Origin: Rhodamnia argentea | Taxonomy: Eukaryota; Streptophyta; Magnoliopsida; Myrtales; Myrtaceae | Length of the DNA stretch: 64,000 bases | Assembly: GCF_020921035.1 (NCBI RefSeq) | Contig: NC_063155.1 | Location: forward strand, 9,905,001-9,969,000 | Direction of reading: 5' to 3' | In this document: positions 23,613-35,089 of the stretch, piece after piece | How positions within the stretch are numbered: position 1 is the stretch's first letter | How the letters are laid out: the number at the start of each line of letters is the position of its first letter | The notes under the pieces: model-generated | What the model was told of the DNA's origin: nothing | Database searches by the model: none | The model's input: only the letters and a program-made list of their open reading frames with translations | Translations under genes and position numbers: made by a program

Positions 23613-25241
23613 ATGGCAATGGCTCTCCTTCAGCATCTGTTTCTCTCAACCTTGGTGATAGCGGCTGTGATTGCATTTCTATTGAAGAACAAGCTTAGGA
23701 AAAGAAAGTACAACCTCCCACCAAGCCCTCCCAAGTTACCGATCCTCGGCAATCTCCATCAGCTAGGGAAATTGCCACACATATCCCTCCACCACCTTGC
23801 GAGAACATACGGCCCGATCCTCTTCTTACAGCTCGGTGAAATCCCAACTGTAGTTGTTTCCTCAGCTAGAATGGCGAAGGAGGTAATGAAAACCCACGAC
23901 CTTGCACTTTCGAGCCGTCCTCAGATCTTCTCCGCCAAACACTTGTTCTATGGCTGCACTGACATGGTCTTCTCCGCCTACGGTGCTTATTGGAGGCATA
24001 TAAGAAAAATTTGCATACTTGAACTGCTTAGTGCAAAACAGGTTCAGTCATACAGTCATGTCAGGGAAGAAGAAGTTGTTCGTTTAGTTGACCGGATTAC
24101 AGAGTCTAATCCAGGCACCACAAACCTAACTAAACTGCTCGGGTTATATGCAAATGATGTTCTATGTAGGGTAGCTTTTGGGAGAGATTTTTCGGGAGGA
24201 GGGGACTACGACAGGCTTGGGTTTCAAAAGATGCTGGAGGAGTACCAGGAGTTGCTCGGAGGATTCAGCATAGGAGATTTCTTTCCTTCCATGGAATTCA
24301 TCCACAGCCTTACCGGGGTGAAGTCCAGACTTCAGCACACTTTTCAGCGCTTTGATAATCTGTTCGACGAGATGCTGAGAGAGCATCAAAAAGAAAATAA
24401 AGCTACGAAGTTGCACAAGTATCTTGTGGATGTTCTACTTGATATACAGAAGGACGGTTATGGTGAAATGCCTCTCACCAGAGACAATGTTAAAGCCATC
24501 ATCCTGGTTTGTGAATCATTCTTCCCTTTGGTTTCGGTATTTTATCATATCAATAGACTTGTACAGCCAAGCAGATCCCTCAGCACGAAGAATCCTCTCA
24601 TATGTAGCACATGGGTTTTGCAGGATATGTTTGCAGCAGGAACTGATACAACATTCATAACCCTTGATTGGGGAATGACAGAGCTCGTCATCAATCGAAA
24701 AGCCATGGAAAGAGCACAAGCCGAAGTACGAAGCGTCGTTGGAGAGAGAAAATACGTGCAAGAAACTGACCTACCTCAACTGCAATACTTGAAGGCTGTC
24801 ATTAAGGAGATATTCCGGTTGCACCCTCCTGCTCCAGTGTTAGTCCCCAGAGAATCCATGGAGGACATAACTATTGATGGGTACTCCATCCCAGCAAAAA
24901 CCCGTTTCTTCGTCAATGCTTGGTCAATTGGGCGGGACCCACAATCCTGGGTCGACCCAGAATCATTTCTACCAGAGAGATTCCTTAATGAAAATAGCAA
25001 CATCGACTTCAAAGGGCAGGATTTTGAGCTGATACCCTTCGGTGCAGGTAGAAGGAGCTGCCCGGCTATTGCATTTGGAACTGCCAGTGTCGAGCTTGCT
25101 TTAGCTCAACTTCTTCACAGTTTCGATTGGGAGCTTCCTCATGGGACCCAGCCTAAGGATTTGGACATGACTGAAGTTTTTGGCATCACAATGCACAGAA
25201 TTGCCAACCTCATGGTTGTAGCCAAACCCCGCTTCTCCTAG
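23613..25241 (+). CDS. Cytochrome P450, CYP71 family (gene C)
   Basis: Predicted ER monooxygenase of 503 aa. Exon 1 is 23613-24506 (298 codons), exon 2 is 24624-25241 (205 codons plus stop). The open frame extends upstream to a GTG at 23595, but the first ATG is 23613 and a second is 23619; gene B's start aligns with the second, so either may be used. The intron 24507-24623 is 117 bp, a multiple of three with no stop, so the unspliced transcript also reads through in frame. Hinge [19 protein letters not shown]-helix YWRHIRKI, I-helix AAGTDTT, E360-R363, haem loop PFGAGRRSCPA with Cys444. Intact tandem paralogue of gene B. Substrate unknown. Confidence 0.94.
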   Translation: MAMALLQHLFLSTLVIAAVIAFLLKNKLRKRKYNLPPSPPKLPILGNLHQLGKLPHISLHHLARTYGPILFLQLGEIPTVVVSSARMAKEVMKTHDLALSSRPQIFSAKHLFYGCTDMVFSAYGAYWRHIRKICILELLSAKQVQSYSHVREEEVVRLVDRITESNPGTTNLTKLLGLYANDVLCRVAFGRDFSGGGDYDRLGFQKMLEEYQELLGGFSIGDFFPSMEFIHSLTGVKSRLQHTFQRFDNLFDEMLREHQKENKATKLHKYLVDVLLDIQKDGYGEMPLTRDNVKAIILVCESFFPLVSVFYHINRLVQPSRSLSTKNPLICSTWVLQDMFAAGTDTTFITLDWGMTELVINRKAMERAQAEVRSVVGERKYVQETDLPQLQYLKAVIKEIFRLHPPAPVLVPRESMEDITIDGYSIPAKTRFFVNAWSIGRDPQSWVDPESFLPERFLNENSNIDFKGQDFELIPFGAGRRSCPAIAFGTASVELALAQLLHSFDWELPHGTQPKDLDMTEVFGITMHRIANLMVVAKPRFS

Positions 25242-26263
25242 ACGACAGCAGAAATGAGCAAACAAGCTGGCTTAAAATCTTCTCTCTGACTTTGTAATCA
25301 ATTACTTTTTGCTTGTTATAGAAGCCTGAGAAGAGAGAAACAGCTGGATGCTATCTGTGATCTATATAGTTAAGAATAAGGCATGTACTTGGTCTGCAAT
25401 TATATAATCTCGAGAATTTTAAGTCAAGGACAAGCTAGCTTCTGAAATCAGCACATACATACTCACACATATGCCTCCATATGCACATACATACACCCAC
25501 ATTCAAATATGAAGCTATAACCGGGCTCTATTATGATATCCAGTCTGAAGATTTATGTTACGGCATCAAAGTGCAACCAGGCATGCTTTGGCATCAAAAT
25601 GCAGAGTATTACAAAACTTATTCTTGACCCTTTCTCCAGAACACGTAAACCAATGAGCAGGCTAGACATCAAACCCATATAGCAGGTCTAGCCTGTCAAG
25701 TGGGTTGTAAAGAATGGGTTCTATGAGCATATGCCTCACTTAGAACAAATGTTGTCCCAAGTAAAAGACTGCTTATGCGATTATATGCCAAATAAAAGCT
25801 CTCTTAGCTATTTGAGATACTGTTATGTGAAAAACCGTGGCAATGGAGAAAGAAAAGGGTAGATAAAGCAGTAAAATATATGAGAAAACAAAACATAGAG
25901 GCATTGCCGCATGAGTCATCGCAGGCACAAATGTCCCACACCTACTACATTCAAATTATGGGAACAATGTCCGACTCAGCAAGAGCACAACAAAATTTCT
26001 TTGTTGAGATACTGCTTCTCTCAACAAAAGTTCTCAGATAGTTTACACTCCAGCTAGTCTCATAGCCACTCACAAAGCCTAAATTGACAGCTACAAGCTA
26101 CCGTACCTTGCATAGACGCAAAGGGTTACAAAAGAAAAAGAAATGGCTTTACTATCATTGCATGAACTAATTCCACCATTATGCTGGTAAAACTCAAAAG
26201 TTTTTATCTCATGGTGCAAAACTGAGGTCTTAAGGTACTTCAACAGTAACTTGGCAATTATCA
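25242..26263. other. Convergent intergenic region between gene C and the STR11 gene
   Basis: Contains the 3' ends of two convergent genes. A short acatac/cacata-rich patch lies at about 25450-25500. No gene is recognised. The minus-strand open frame 26091-26393 runs through the last STR11 exon in the wrong frame. Confidence 0.5.
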
Positions 26264-29200
26264 TCAGTGGGTTCTTAGCTCCTGAATATAACGACCTAGT
26301 TGTTGTCCACCGAGGAATAAGGCGTCGGCAACGAGAAAGAGCCCAACCTATACCAGAATGTAGAAACCAGAATTTAGTCCTTTTGGCCAACAACCAGAAA
26401 TTAATCTATCAAGCCAATGTGAGACTCATAATAGACCGTGAGGAGATTTTTCACAAATCTATCAAATAGAAGAATCACCAGACGAGCGGAAAATACTAAT
26501 TGATAGGTCCAACCCTCTTTGGCAGCTGTTGCTCTTTGTTGGTCAGTCCAACTGAGAACAGGGAAAAGCAGAAAAATATAAGAATGTACAGTATAGTAAA
26601 ACAAAAGTCTGCTGCCAAATTCTTTTGCAGTTTACCTAATGATAATTATACTTGCCAAGAATAATTTTACAAGAAAAAGAAAAAAGTTAATTTAATTTAT
26701 CTTGAAGCTTGTCGTATTAAAAAACATCTTGATAATCAAATATATTCAAAATCCATGAAAACCCATCCGACGAAATCTATTTGCCAAGTTACAAGTGTGG
26801 AAGAAGTTAAGGATGCTTTGAAAATGGGAGTTGGGACCGTATTGGTCCTGGGCACAATGTGCACACACCACATGGTCACTACCAAGCAGTATCGCCATAT
26901 AGGTTATATTTAAGCAAGCTATATAAAAATCCTCACATCTCCTCCATTTCTTAATTTTATCCTGCCTTTTTAGGTTATCAAAATAATTCCTCACCTTCGA
27001 ACTCATAACAAATCATCCCAAGATTAGGTTCCCTAAAACAAAACTATAGTTCAATTACCTCTTTTCCCTTTTGAGCATTATGAATTTGCAAGATTCCCAT
27101 TAAGGCCAATATTTCTTTTAGGAAAAACATAATATTTAATTTATATGTACAGAAATAATTGAGAAAGTTATAGTAAATTAAAAAGTGTTGATATAATTTG
27201 CATAAACATTTTCCAATTTAAAAGGTAAAAACAAACACACGAAGGAGAGGGGGGGATCACACACAAAAAACATGGAATAAGGGAAGGAATCTAACGGAAC
27301 ATTCTTTCTCAGAGATGTTGGTATAAGATTGAAAACCTTTCAACAAGTTTGGATTGTCATTTGGTCTTAAATTTATCACCTAAAACTGAACAGGCGGTCA
27401 CAACCACCACCCAGTCAACTGATTTGTGCTCATACAGATCAGGTCAACTCGACCTGCATGAATGCACAACCCCATGATGTTTTCCACCATCCAGCCACAT
27501 GATGTATAATTCTCTGTATCTGCAATTTCAAACTCAGGCAGAATGTCCTCGACCAATCTCTATCACAGCATGGCATATTGTAAGTTCTAGAAAGCATAAC
27601 GGAATGCACAAAGTGAGTTTCCGAATGCATATATTTTCATACTCCGGTTGTATCATGGTCAAGAGAATTAGAAAATAAGGTAGAAACTACAAAACAGCTA
27701 CGCACATCTGAAGAAAAAGTGGGCTCAAATGATGAGATATTTACCCCAGAAATTCCGAAACACCGCCAATTCCAGCAAATTTAAGAGGCTGGGGGCCCTC
27801 TCTGGGGAGATCCTGCTCAAAAATGGTCGCACCCGCCATCATAACGAGCTCATCAACTTAAAGCGTGGACGATGAATCATAGAAGATGTTTACCTCTTCT
27901 TCAGAAGCCTCTAGGCCACCTTGAACCCAGAAAAGACTTCTATAACCAGCATTATAGAGAAGCTCGCAAGCAGCTAATGATCTGGGAAAAACAAGAGAAA
28001 AGGAAAAGAAACGATGATAAACCATAGTGCGATCAATTGTCAATAGACATAAAACCAAGCCTACAATCGCGAACAAATGCGTGCAAGCAAAGATCCTAGC
28101 CCGAATATCCTTACACTTGCATTAACAATGCAAGCACATTATTTTCTACTCCCCCTTCATTGTTACAATTCCAGCAATGGGAAACCATGGTGCACTTAGA
28201 TGCTTGCTATGACCATGCATATGATGCTAAAGCAACTGGACGGGGTTTCAACTGGGAAGCTTCTTATTTAATTGTCCAGGGTTTTCGCTGCTCTGCCAGA
28301 AAGCAAAATGGTTCCCACTTTGCCATGTCACTCAAAAGGTCAGCTTCTCATGAGAAAAGTTAGAAGCACATGATGGACGGTAGATCATTCTAAAGCGAAG
28401 CGGCTTTTATCATGAATAGTGAAGAATGAAATCACGTAAAATTGGTTTCCCCGACAAAGGCATGTGAGCAAAATAATAGAAACCAAAGCCACCCAATTGG
28501 TCAGCATAAGATTGGACAATTCTTAGCAAAAATTCTTACCTCAAACCTTTCTGGCATGCAACAATAAGATCAGAATCTTTTGGAAATTTTTCCTCAATAC
28601 TTGGTAAGAACTGCCTGTTGAAGAGTAAATAATCTATATACTGTCGAATGTAATAAGGGAAAAAGAATGACAGCATGTATTTTCAGAACAGACTTGTTAT
28701 AGGACAGTGTAGGTGCACCACTCCACCAACCACCTACAAATACATGGAGAAATTGGTCATAACTGCCAATGGCCCTTCTGTACTAAGTTACACGAAATCA
28801 CAACCTGTAAACACCAATCATGCCTAAAGCATCACAGTCCAGCAACACCAGTATCTGTCATTTTAGCAGATCATATGGTCGAAAGAAGACTAATTTTAGC
28901 ACATTCTAATATCCCAAATAGGATTTCTGCGAACATCCAAGTGCTAGATCGTAACTGAAAAGCATGGCTTAAGTAAAGCAAAAGACAGTACCCATCACAA
29001 AGCTTGTCATCTTCCTAGAAAGAGTCCCAGGATCAAATCCACTATTGTCATCAAATATTGGAATCCAAGTTGATCCTTTGACCCAAGCCTTAAGCAGCAG
29101 AGAAACAAAAAAACAAGGTGAGGAGGAACAATTAAGAAGACAACCACCACATACAAAATAAAAACATAAAAAAAAAAAAAAAAAAAAAAACCTCCGTTCA

Positions 29201-30644
29201 CAGTAAACAATACCCCCCAAGTCAGGTGGCACACGACATGCCAAATCCCTCAGCAGGAGATAATCGTCAAAAACAGTAAAATACAATATAATGTGGCACA
29301 ATCCACTAGATGCCAAGGTGGAAGCATTTTATTTGGCCAAACAACATAATGCGATTTTGACATTTAGCAAGATCTGACTAAGGAATAATGCCAATTTACG
29401 AGCTTGCATAAAATTCTCCTAAGGCGGAGTTCATTTAAGGCCTCGACAGAGAAATTGGAAGCAAAAAAATCGAACAAATGAGCACTTGCCTTGTTGCGTT
29501 CCACGGAAGGGCGAACATCTAATAGGGTCTTATCTGAGAGTTGTATTGCATATCCAGCTTCCCTTGGAGTCAGACATTTAACCTTTTGTTCCCTAATCTA
29601 TAAAGATTCCAGAAAAAGCAGAGCCTGAGGCACATATTCTGAAAGTTACCTATATTAGCTGAGGAAGTGACGGCTGCGTACCGTGTGATATACGGTTTCT
29701 CAGTCAGCATAAGACAAATGTGATATAATAAGAATGCTGATTTGGCCCTAAAGTCCTGATTATGATCAAAGGGTTTGATTTTTGAACCAAAAACACATGT
29801 TAAGGAAAGTCTAATTCATAATGCTTACACAGACATGAATAGCCCAAAAATCAGTTTTTCATTCAAAACCTAGGGGCTTGAGATTATCACATTCCATGTT
29901 TAGAAAATGAAACAGGAAACAGCATTCATATGGCATCAAGTAAAACAATTACAACATGAGATCCCTGAAAGCAACTAGATTTTGAAAACAGCCAGTTTGA
30001 TTCTCATCCTCCCCGTGAATTTATCTCCAGATGTAACTGGACCGGACTGAAAGCAAGCTATTTGACTTTCAGAATACGAAACACGCTATGAACTCCAAAG
30101 ACCGAAATTGCAGCATCTAGCAATTTTCCAGTGGATAAATGTGTGAAGTACCAGAGAGTCCCATCTCTTTCGGGCAGCAGCCATATCCTTCATTTGCTTT
30201 AAGTCATAGTCATCCATGTCAGCTATCATTCTGATAACACTCCGCTTCTGAGAGCGCACACACAGAACGAGAAGAAGGAAATAAGAGAGTCGAAACAAGC
30301 GAGAAGATAGGCCCAAACTCAAGTTATGCATCCATATTAAAGTAACGAAAGCAAGAACAAGACAATGCTATCTGAAAAGCTCAACACTTTGACCCACCAA
30401 AAAAAATGACAAGAACTAAGAAAAGCAAATCGATCCCATTTTCGCGCAAACGAGAAGGATAAGCAAATTACTGAACTTTAAGGCGAATTTCGAAAGTTGA
30501 ACTCAATCCGAGAGAAGGAAGCTCCATAAAACCCTGAGGAGAATGCGTCTTCGTCCACGAGCTCTTCGCAGTTTGCACTCTGCGGGAAGTGGTGGACTGC
30601 GAAATCGTAAGAGGGCGGAGAGAGGGAAGCCCCAGAGCTTCCAT
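26264..30644 (-). CDS. STR11: Rhodanese-like domain-containing protein 11, chloroplastic
   Basis: Rebuilt from ten exons: 30477-30644, 30152-30247, 29490-29597, 28992-29088, 28694-28733, 28540-28614, 27894-27981, 27745-27812, 26479-26551, 26264-26347 (stop TGA). All join in frame to 298 aa, close to the roughly 290 aa of Arabidopsis STR11 as I recall it. The Ser/Thr-rich N-terminus looks like a chloroplast transit peptide. Then come DYDLKQMKDMAAARKRWD, LTPREAGYA and LLDVRPS, GGWWSGAPTLS, the catalytic-type loop CQKGLR (Cys190), ACELLYNAGY and LFWVQGGLEA, EFLGWTDQQRA, and a hydrophobic C-terminal helix (272-289). Family role: sulfurtransferase-type fold with unproven substrate, presumably plastid membrane-associated. 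The exon 1 donor (AAA|GTTCAG) is weak and is the least certain junction. Intron 3 uses a GC donor (AAG|GCAAGT), required by frame. No neighbour suggests a shared pathway. Confidence 0.9.
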
Positions 30645-31280
30645 GGCGGACACACCTTCGACAACGATGCGAAGTATATTATGTAATTTGACGTTGGGAT
30701 GCTCTCTTTCGTTTTTCAGCTTACGAAGATAGCTTTCTTCGACTTTCTTCCTACTTGTTTGAGAGAAGCAAACGGTGACATTTTCTTATCCGCATCATTC
30801 ACGGACAATGCTGCGTGGGGTCGCTAGCACGTTCTGTCGGGTTTGTTCTTGCGCTGTCGTCGGCCCGAATTCGGCTCATTTCTGGAAGCCCGCCAATTAT
30901 TTGGGCCACTTTCAACATGCTCAATCCATCTTCCACCGCTCAACCATTAGAAATTGGAAAATGTTAGATATGGACAATCACTTCACGTAAAATCTCCAAG
31001 AAGTCGGCATTTCTCGTGAGATACAGTGTTGCATTCACATATCTGATTGAATTGATCTATCTAGAATGAAAGTTGGGTGAGGGTAATGAGAAATCCGATA
31101 TGACGGATTTTGCCTGGTGGGGGTGAGTACAATGATTGGTCAAAAATAACGGATTTCGTTTAGGCAAATTACATTTGTTGCATGGTGAAGTGAGTGCACT
31201 AAGCAATAAGCACGTACATGACAAGTCATATGTGAAGCCCACATATTTGATGGTTGAGATTGCACGAGTCAACATGGTAT
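30645..31280. other. 5' flank of the STR11 gene
   Basis: Holds the STR11 leader and promoter (reading leftwards). No gene is seen. Small open frames at 30775-30990 and 31136-31372 show no domain. Confidence 0.45.
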
Positions 31281-31555
31281 GGACTAGGGGTAAGCATGAG
31301 TCTAGAGTAGAATTGAAATTGAACCGAACCACCCATAGAAATCGGTCCAATTTTAGGTTCCCACGATCATAGGTTTGGTTCCCGATTTTCAAGAAAGTGG
31401 AACCAGCACGAGAATCGGACTAGGGGTGAACATTGGTTTAGAGTAGAACCGGAACCGAACCGAACAAGCCATAGAAACCGATTCAGTTTTAGGTTCCCAT
31501 GGTTATAGGTCTAGTTCTCGATTCTCAAGAAAGTGGAACCGATATTGTGTGGAAA
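31281..31555. repeat. Two tandem copies of a ~136-bp repeat-element end
   Basis: Each copy starts ggactaggggt(a/g)a (31281 and 31417) and runs through gaaccgaacc, ttttaggttccca and caagaaagtggaacc. The same vocabulary (ggttccaa, gaaccgg) appears in the element at 6616-8291, so this is probably a related transposon end duplicated in tandem. Confidence 0.8.
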
Positions 31556-32188
31556 TCGAGAACAAGGAACATTTCAATGTTACGTGTTTGAACTTTTTAA
31601 TGTTAATTTATTTTACATGTTTATTTTATATGGAATGTTGCTATTCACAAATGAGGATTTTTATTGGTGCATTCACTTTCATTTTGCTTAACTAAAAATA
31701 AAACAAAAACAAAAAAAAAAAAGAAAGAAAGAAATTAACCAAAAAAAAAAAAATTGGCTGGTTCTTGGTTTGACCGTAGAATCGATTGACGGGGTAGTTT
31801 ACAAATTTCAAGATAAGTAGAGTAGGTTTTCGGTTCCAAAAATTGGTGAATTGATTTTGATAGGGTATGTTCTAGGTTTCAGGTGAAACATGAATTGACC
31901 TTGCAACCACCCATCCCTAGCACGGACGGACTCTAAGCATGAACGAGAACAAGCGCTCTATTATCACAAACGTGAAGTTCCCTCTGGCACCTTGTTCTTG
32001 CTTTCCCCCCATTTTGGAGGGAGACAAGTTTGTGCCCTGGGTCTTTCGAGATTTTCTAGTGGTTCAATTCCAAAGCTTCTGTATCTCCATTTCACCTTAC
32101 AATGACTGAGTGCTCTTGTCAAGAACCTGTTCCTATATGATTATCTACTCATCTCTCTTCTTTCCGGCAAGACAGCACAAGCTCCCCC
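31556..32188. other. Intergenic repeat-like DNA
   Basis: A-rich runs at 31696-31755, then sequence with ttctaggtttcaggtgaaac near 31870 that resembles the interior of the ggttcc-type elements. No gene. 31930-32188 leads into a P450 relic. Confidence 0.4.
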
Positions 32189-32310
32189 CAGCAGCTCGGC
32201 TCCTTGCCCCACCGCTGGCTCATGCTCTACTCGAAACAATATGGACTGACCATGTTCCTCCAACTTGGCTCAATTCCCACATTGGTGATATCTTCAGATG
32301 ATTCACCAAG
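32189..32310 (+). pseudogene. CYP71 relic (about 40 codons of exon 1)
   Basis: The frame from 32189 reads QQLGSLPHRWLMLYSKQYG then LTMFLQLGSIPTLVISSDD. It matches residues about 45-85 of genes D and E, which have HQLGSLPHRSLTRLSKQYG and MFLQLGSIPTLVISSED. Nothing upstream (anchor, hinge) or downstream (C-helix, haem loop) survives. It is a fragment of a third member of the D/E lineage, left by deletion or by copying of a small piece. Confidence 0.85.
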
Positions 32311-32897
32311 ATAAATAACTAAGAACCATGATTTTCAGAAACTATGGCTGTTTCTACGGTCTCAACCTCTGTTACTTTGGAAGTCTCCAGAAGCTCTACT
32401 TGAAGCTATTTCTTACTACTAACACCATGATCTGTTTGTTCTACTAATTGAGTATTGAGATTCTTTTTTCACGCATAGGAGTCTCGTTGAAGATCACGTC
32501 AAGATTTCTCTTTGTTGTCTATCTCAAAAGAAATAAATTGAGAAGATCGCGATATATGTTAGCCTATAGTCAGCAAAATCTGCAAGTGCACCTTTAACCA
32601 AACAATTCAAGCATTCTAATAGCTTTTCATTGCAAACTGAGGAGGAGGAGGAGGAGGAGCATATCTCCCATGTTCCTTATTCTAGTGTAACAAGTAGCAT
32701 AATTTACGCCATGGTATGCACTAGACCCCGCATTTTACAAGCTGTGAGAGTTGTTAGTGTTACATGAAGTGCCCAGGTAATATTTTTTGGCAAGTTATAA
32801 AATGGATCCTTACACACGCGCGCGCGCGCACATATATATATATATATAGCAAAACAAGTGTTAGTATAGTGTATTGAAAGGAGGGTAGTGACAATGA
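32311..32897. other. Spacer with GGA repeat and CG/AT dinucleotide runs
   Basis: No gene. (GAG/GGA)n at about 32638-32658, and an alternating purine-pyrimidine tract acacgcgcgcgcgcgcacatatatat at 32812-32848. Confidence 0.7.
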
Positions 32898-33818
32898 GAC
32901 CATAGGTTATATGGATTCAGTTTATGTCGATGACATGATGACCGCAAATCTTTAGTGGAGTATATGTTGAGGCTTGTAGGGAGTGCAATGAGTTTTGGAA
33001 AGCGTCCTTACAAAATGATGTTACCCTGTCTTCACAAAGGAGGCGATATGCTAAGGGGTTTGCTCTCGGACCTTGGATTGGAGCTTTCACTGAACCAAGG
33101 TGAGATTTATCTCACTTATCATCTGATTTATCACGAGAAAATGAAACTTATTGACATCAGGTACCATTTCGTCTGAGATACCATAGCAAAGGGAAAGTTT
33201 GTTGTGAAGAAAATTGCGACAACAAATAACCCGACACACATGTTGACGGAGCCCGTTCCTTTGGCGAAGCCCGAACTTTGCTAGAGCTTAATTGGCATTA
33301 GTAGAGCCAGCATGGATATGGACATTGTGACTTCACTACAAACGTCAAGTCAAGATGGAGATATTGTTAAATCAAGCGTCGAATTTGAGCCCGTCGAACG
33401 AACACGGTTAAAAGTGTGTGAATAAATAAAGTCCAAGCTGGACTTCTGCAAGGTCTTGGATTTTGTTTTTCTTCCAACATTAATTCTATCGATGGCACTC
33501 ACGACCTGCGCATGGGATTCATTTAAGTTTGGCCGCAGGGGAGAGATTTGTTCTTCAGCTGCAAATCATGTGAGAGATTTGTTGTTTGCCGTCGAAGACA
33601 AATGAGATGGTGGTGAGTATTTGAGTAGGGGCAATGAAGACTTCTATTGCCCACAAGCATTGATGGAGACACCTTGTTTTTGGCATTATCAAAGGAGAAG
33701 CAACTCTCACAAGAGAACGCCCGAAGAGAAAAGCCAAAACCAGTAAAAGGAGGAGCAAAACCATTGTGTTTTTTGAGCGGTCCCTCCCTCTTGGGCGTAT
33801 TGGTGAGATTTGTACGGA
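32898..33818 (+). mobile_element. Copia pol 3' end (RNase H region) and start of 3' LTR
   Basis: Broken frames give GYMDSVYVDD and RGLLSDLGLEL, then KLIDIRYHFV, AKGKFVVKKIATTNNPTHML and PVPLAK. This is the characteristic Copia RNase H C-terminus. At about 33353-33365 caagatggagatat is a polypurine tract, and TGTTAAATC at 33366 starts the 3' LTR. The LTR is interrupted by a MITE at 33819. Internal stops show it is dead. The 5' part of the element is not in the window. Confidence 0.78.
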
Positions 33819-34116
33819 ATAAGTACAGTGCAAGTGTCATAACTTGCGTACGACATTCACTTGAGTGCCATAACTTTTTTTTTCATCCATTTGAGTGCCA
33901 TAACTTTCAAAAATCGACCACTTAAGTGTCATCGCTTATGTGAACGCCGGAGAAGCTAACGTGGCATGCTGAAAAAGCCGACGTGAACGCCGGAAAAACC
34001 GACGTAGCATTCAAGTAAATGATTTTGCTCCGAAATGGCATTCAAGTGAAGGAAAAAAAACTGATGGTGCTCAAGTAAACGTCATACACAAGTTATGGCA
34101 CTCACGATGTACTTAT
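33819..34116. mobile_element. MITE with ~50-bp terminal inverted repeats
   Basis: The left arm reads ataagtacagtgcaagtg then tcataacttgcgtacgac. The reverse complement of the right arm reads ataagtacatcgtgagtg then ccataacttgtgtatgac. 298 bp with no coding capacity. It lies inside the 3' LTR of the Copia remnant, so it inserted later. A single arm of the same family is seen at about 41170-41250. Confidence 0.85.
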
Positions 34117-34544
34117 CTCGATTTGTACTTAAAACATTTGGGTATCAAGAGTAACTTTTAGGATCAAAAAATACTTGAGCGTATAAGAGATTGTACTCGT
34201 GTAATTCTCCGAACGACTAGTGAAATATTTGCAACTTGCTCTTTCCATGGACGTAGATACAAACACAACCACACGAATCTTTATTGTTTCTCGTTTTATT
34301 TCTCCGTTAATTTCTCTCGCTCTCGATTCAATTATAAAGACAAGGTCGGTTTCCTAGTCAATATATTACAACAGATACATAGGCATATCGATCATGAATG
34401 CGATAAAGAACGAAAGTCTGTTTTAGAACTTCACTTGTGGTTCCAATTGAACAATGCATTTGGTACTTATCTGCCCGCAACCGCCATGGCTTGAAGAAAC
34501 GGCCCATTATTATACTAATTCTTCACGTGTGAAAATCATCCAAA
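34117..34544. other. Rest of the Copia LTR, then DNA duplicated upstream of gene D
   Basis: 34117-34380 probably completes the 3' LTR. 34390-34530 resembles 37590-37925: both carry ggtacttatctgcccg-like (34451; gtacttatctgcccg at 37855) followed by gccatgg and gaagaaa.gggccca. This suggests the D promoter region is a copy of this sequence, or the reverse. Confidence 0.5.
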
Positions 34545-34775
34545 ACGTCAAAAACCGATTACATTTTTGCCAATTCAATTTTAAACTTTTTATTTTTTTC
34601 AATTGACTCCTAAACCTTTTCACGTTTTGTCAATTGAGCTCCTTCAGCCAATTTTGATTGGAAATTGCTGACGTGGAGCCGACCGTCTTATGTGGCATAG
34701 TCAAGACCGACGTGAAATATTTTTATTATATTATATTATTTTTTGAATTTTTATTAAAATTTTTTATTTATTTCC

Positions 34776-34806
<31 letters not shown>

Positions 34807-34870
34807 CTTTTCTTTTCAGGTGTTTTTCCGCAAGGTCTACCCCAAAATTGGGCGAGCGGGCGTCTTGGAC
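34545..34870. mobile_element. Partial long-TIR MITE-like element
   Basis: The left half only: ttgccaattcaattttaaac and related words match the subterminal region of 16595-17379 and 21659-22344, and a GC-rich module (gggcgagcgggcg) marks the core. No right terminal repeat is seen, so it is truncated. Confidence 0.6.
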
Positions 34871-35089
34871 CTCGCCTGCTAATAGAAGAGCATTAGGCTC
34901 TATCAATCAGCTCTCAAATTCAACTCATGTTTTGTCGATTAAACCAATCCATTCCCTATTTATGCCAGCAAAAACCAACTTTTGCTGCAATTCAATTATG
35001 TGGATTCAAGGGTGAGGTTGTCGGTTATGCGATATACTTGTCGATTTGCCAAGACTTGTTGCCGATTTCGAGACTTCCTATTGACAACC

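Noticed and set aside
26091-26393. 100-codon minus-strand frame
   Set aside because: Wrong frame of the last STR11 exon, which is read one base over as 26264-26347.
29007-29316. Minus-strand frames with a phenylalanine run
   Set aside because: The Phe-run is a poly-A tract in an STR11 intron; only 28992-29088 is exon.
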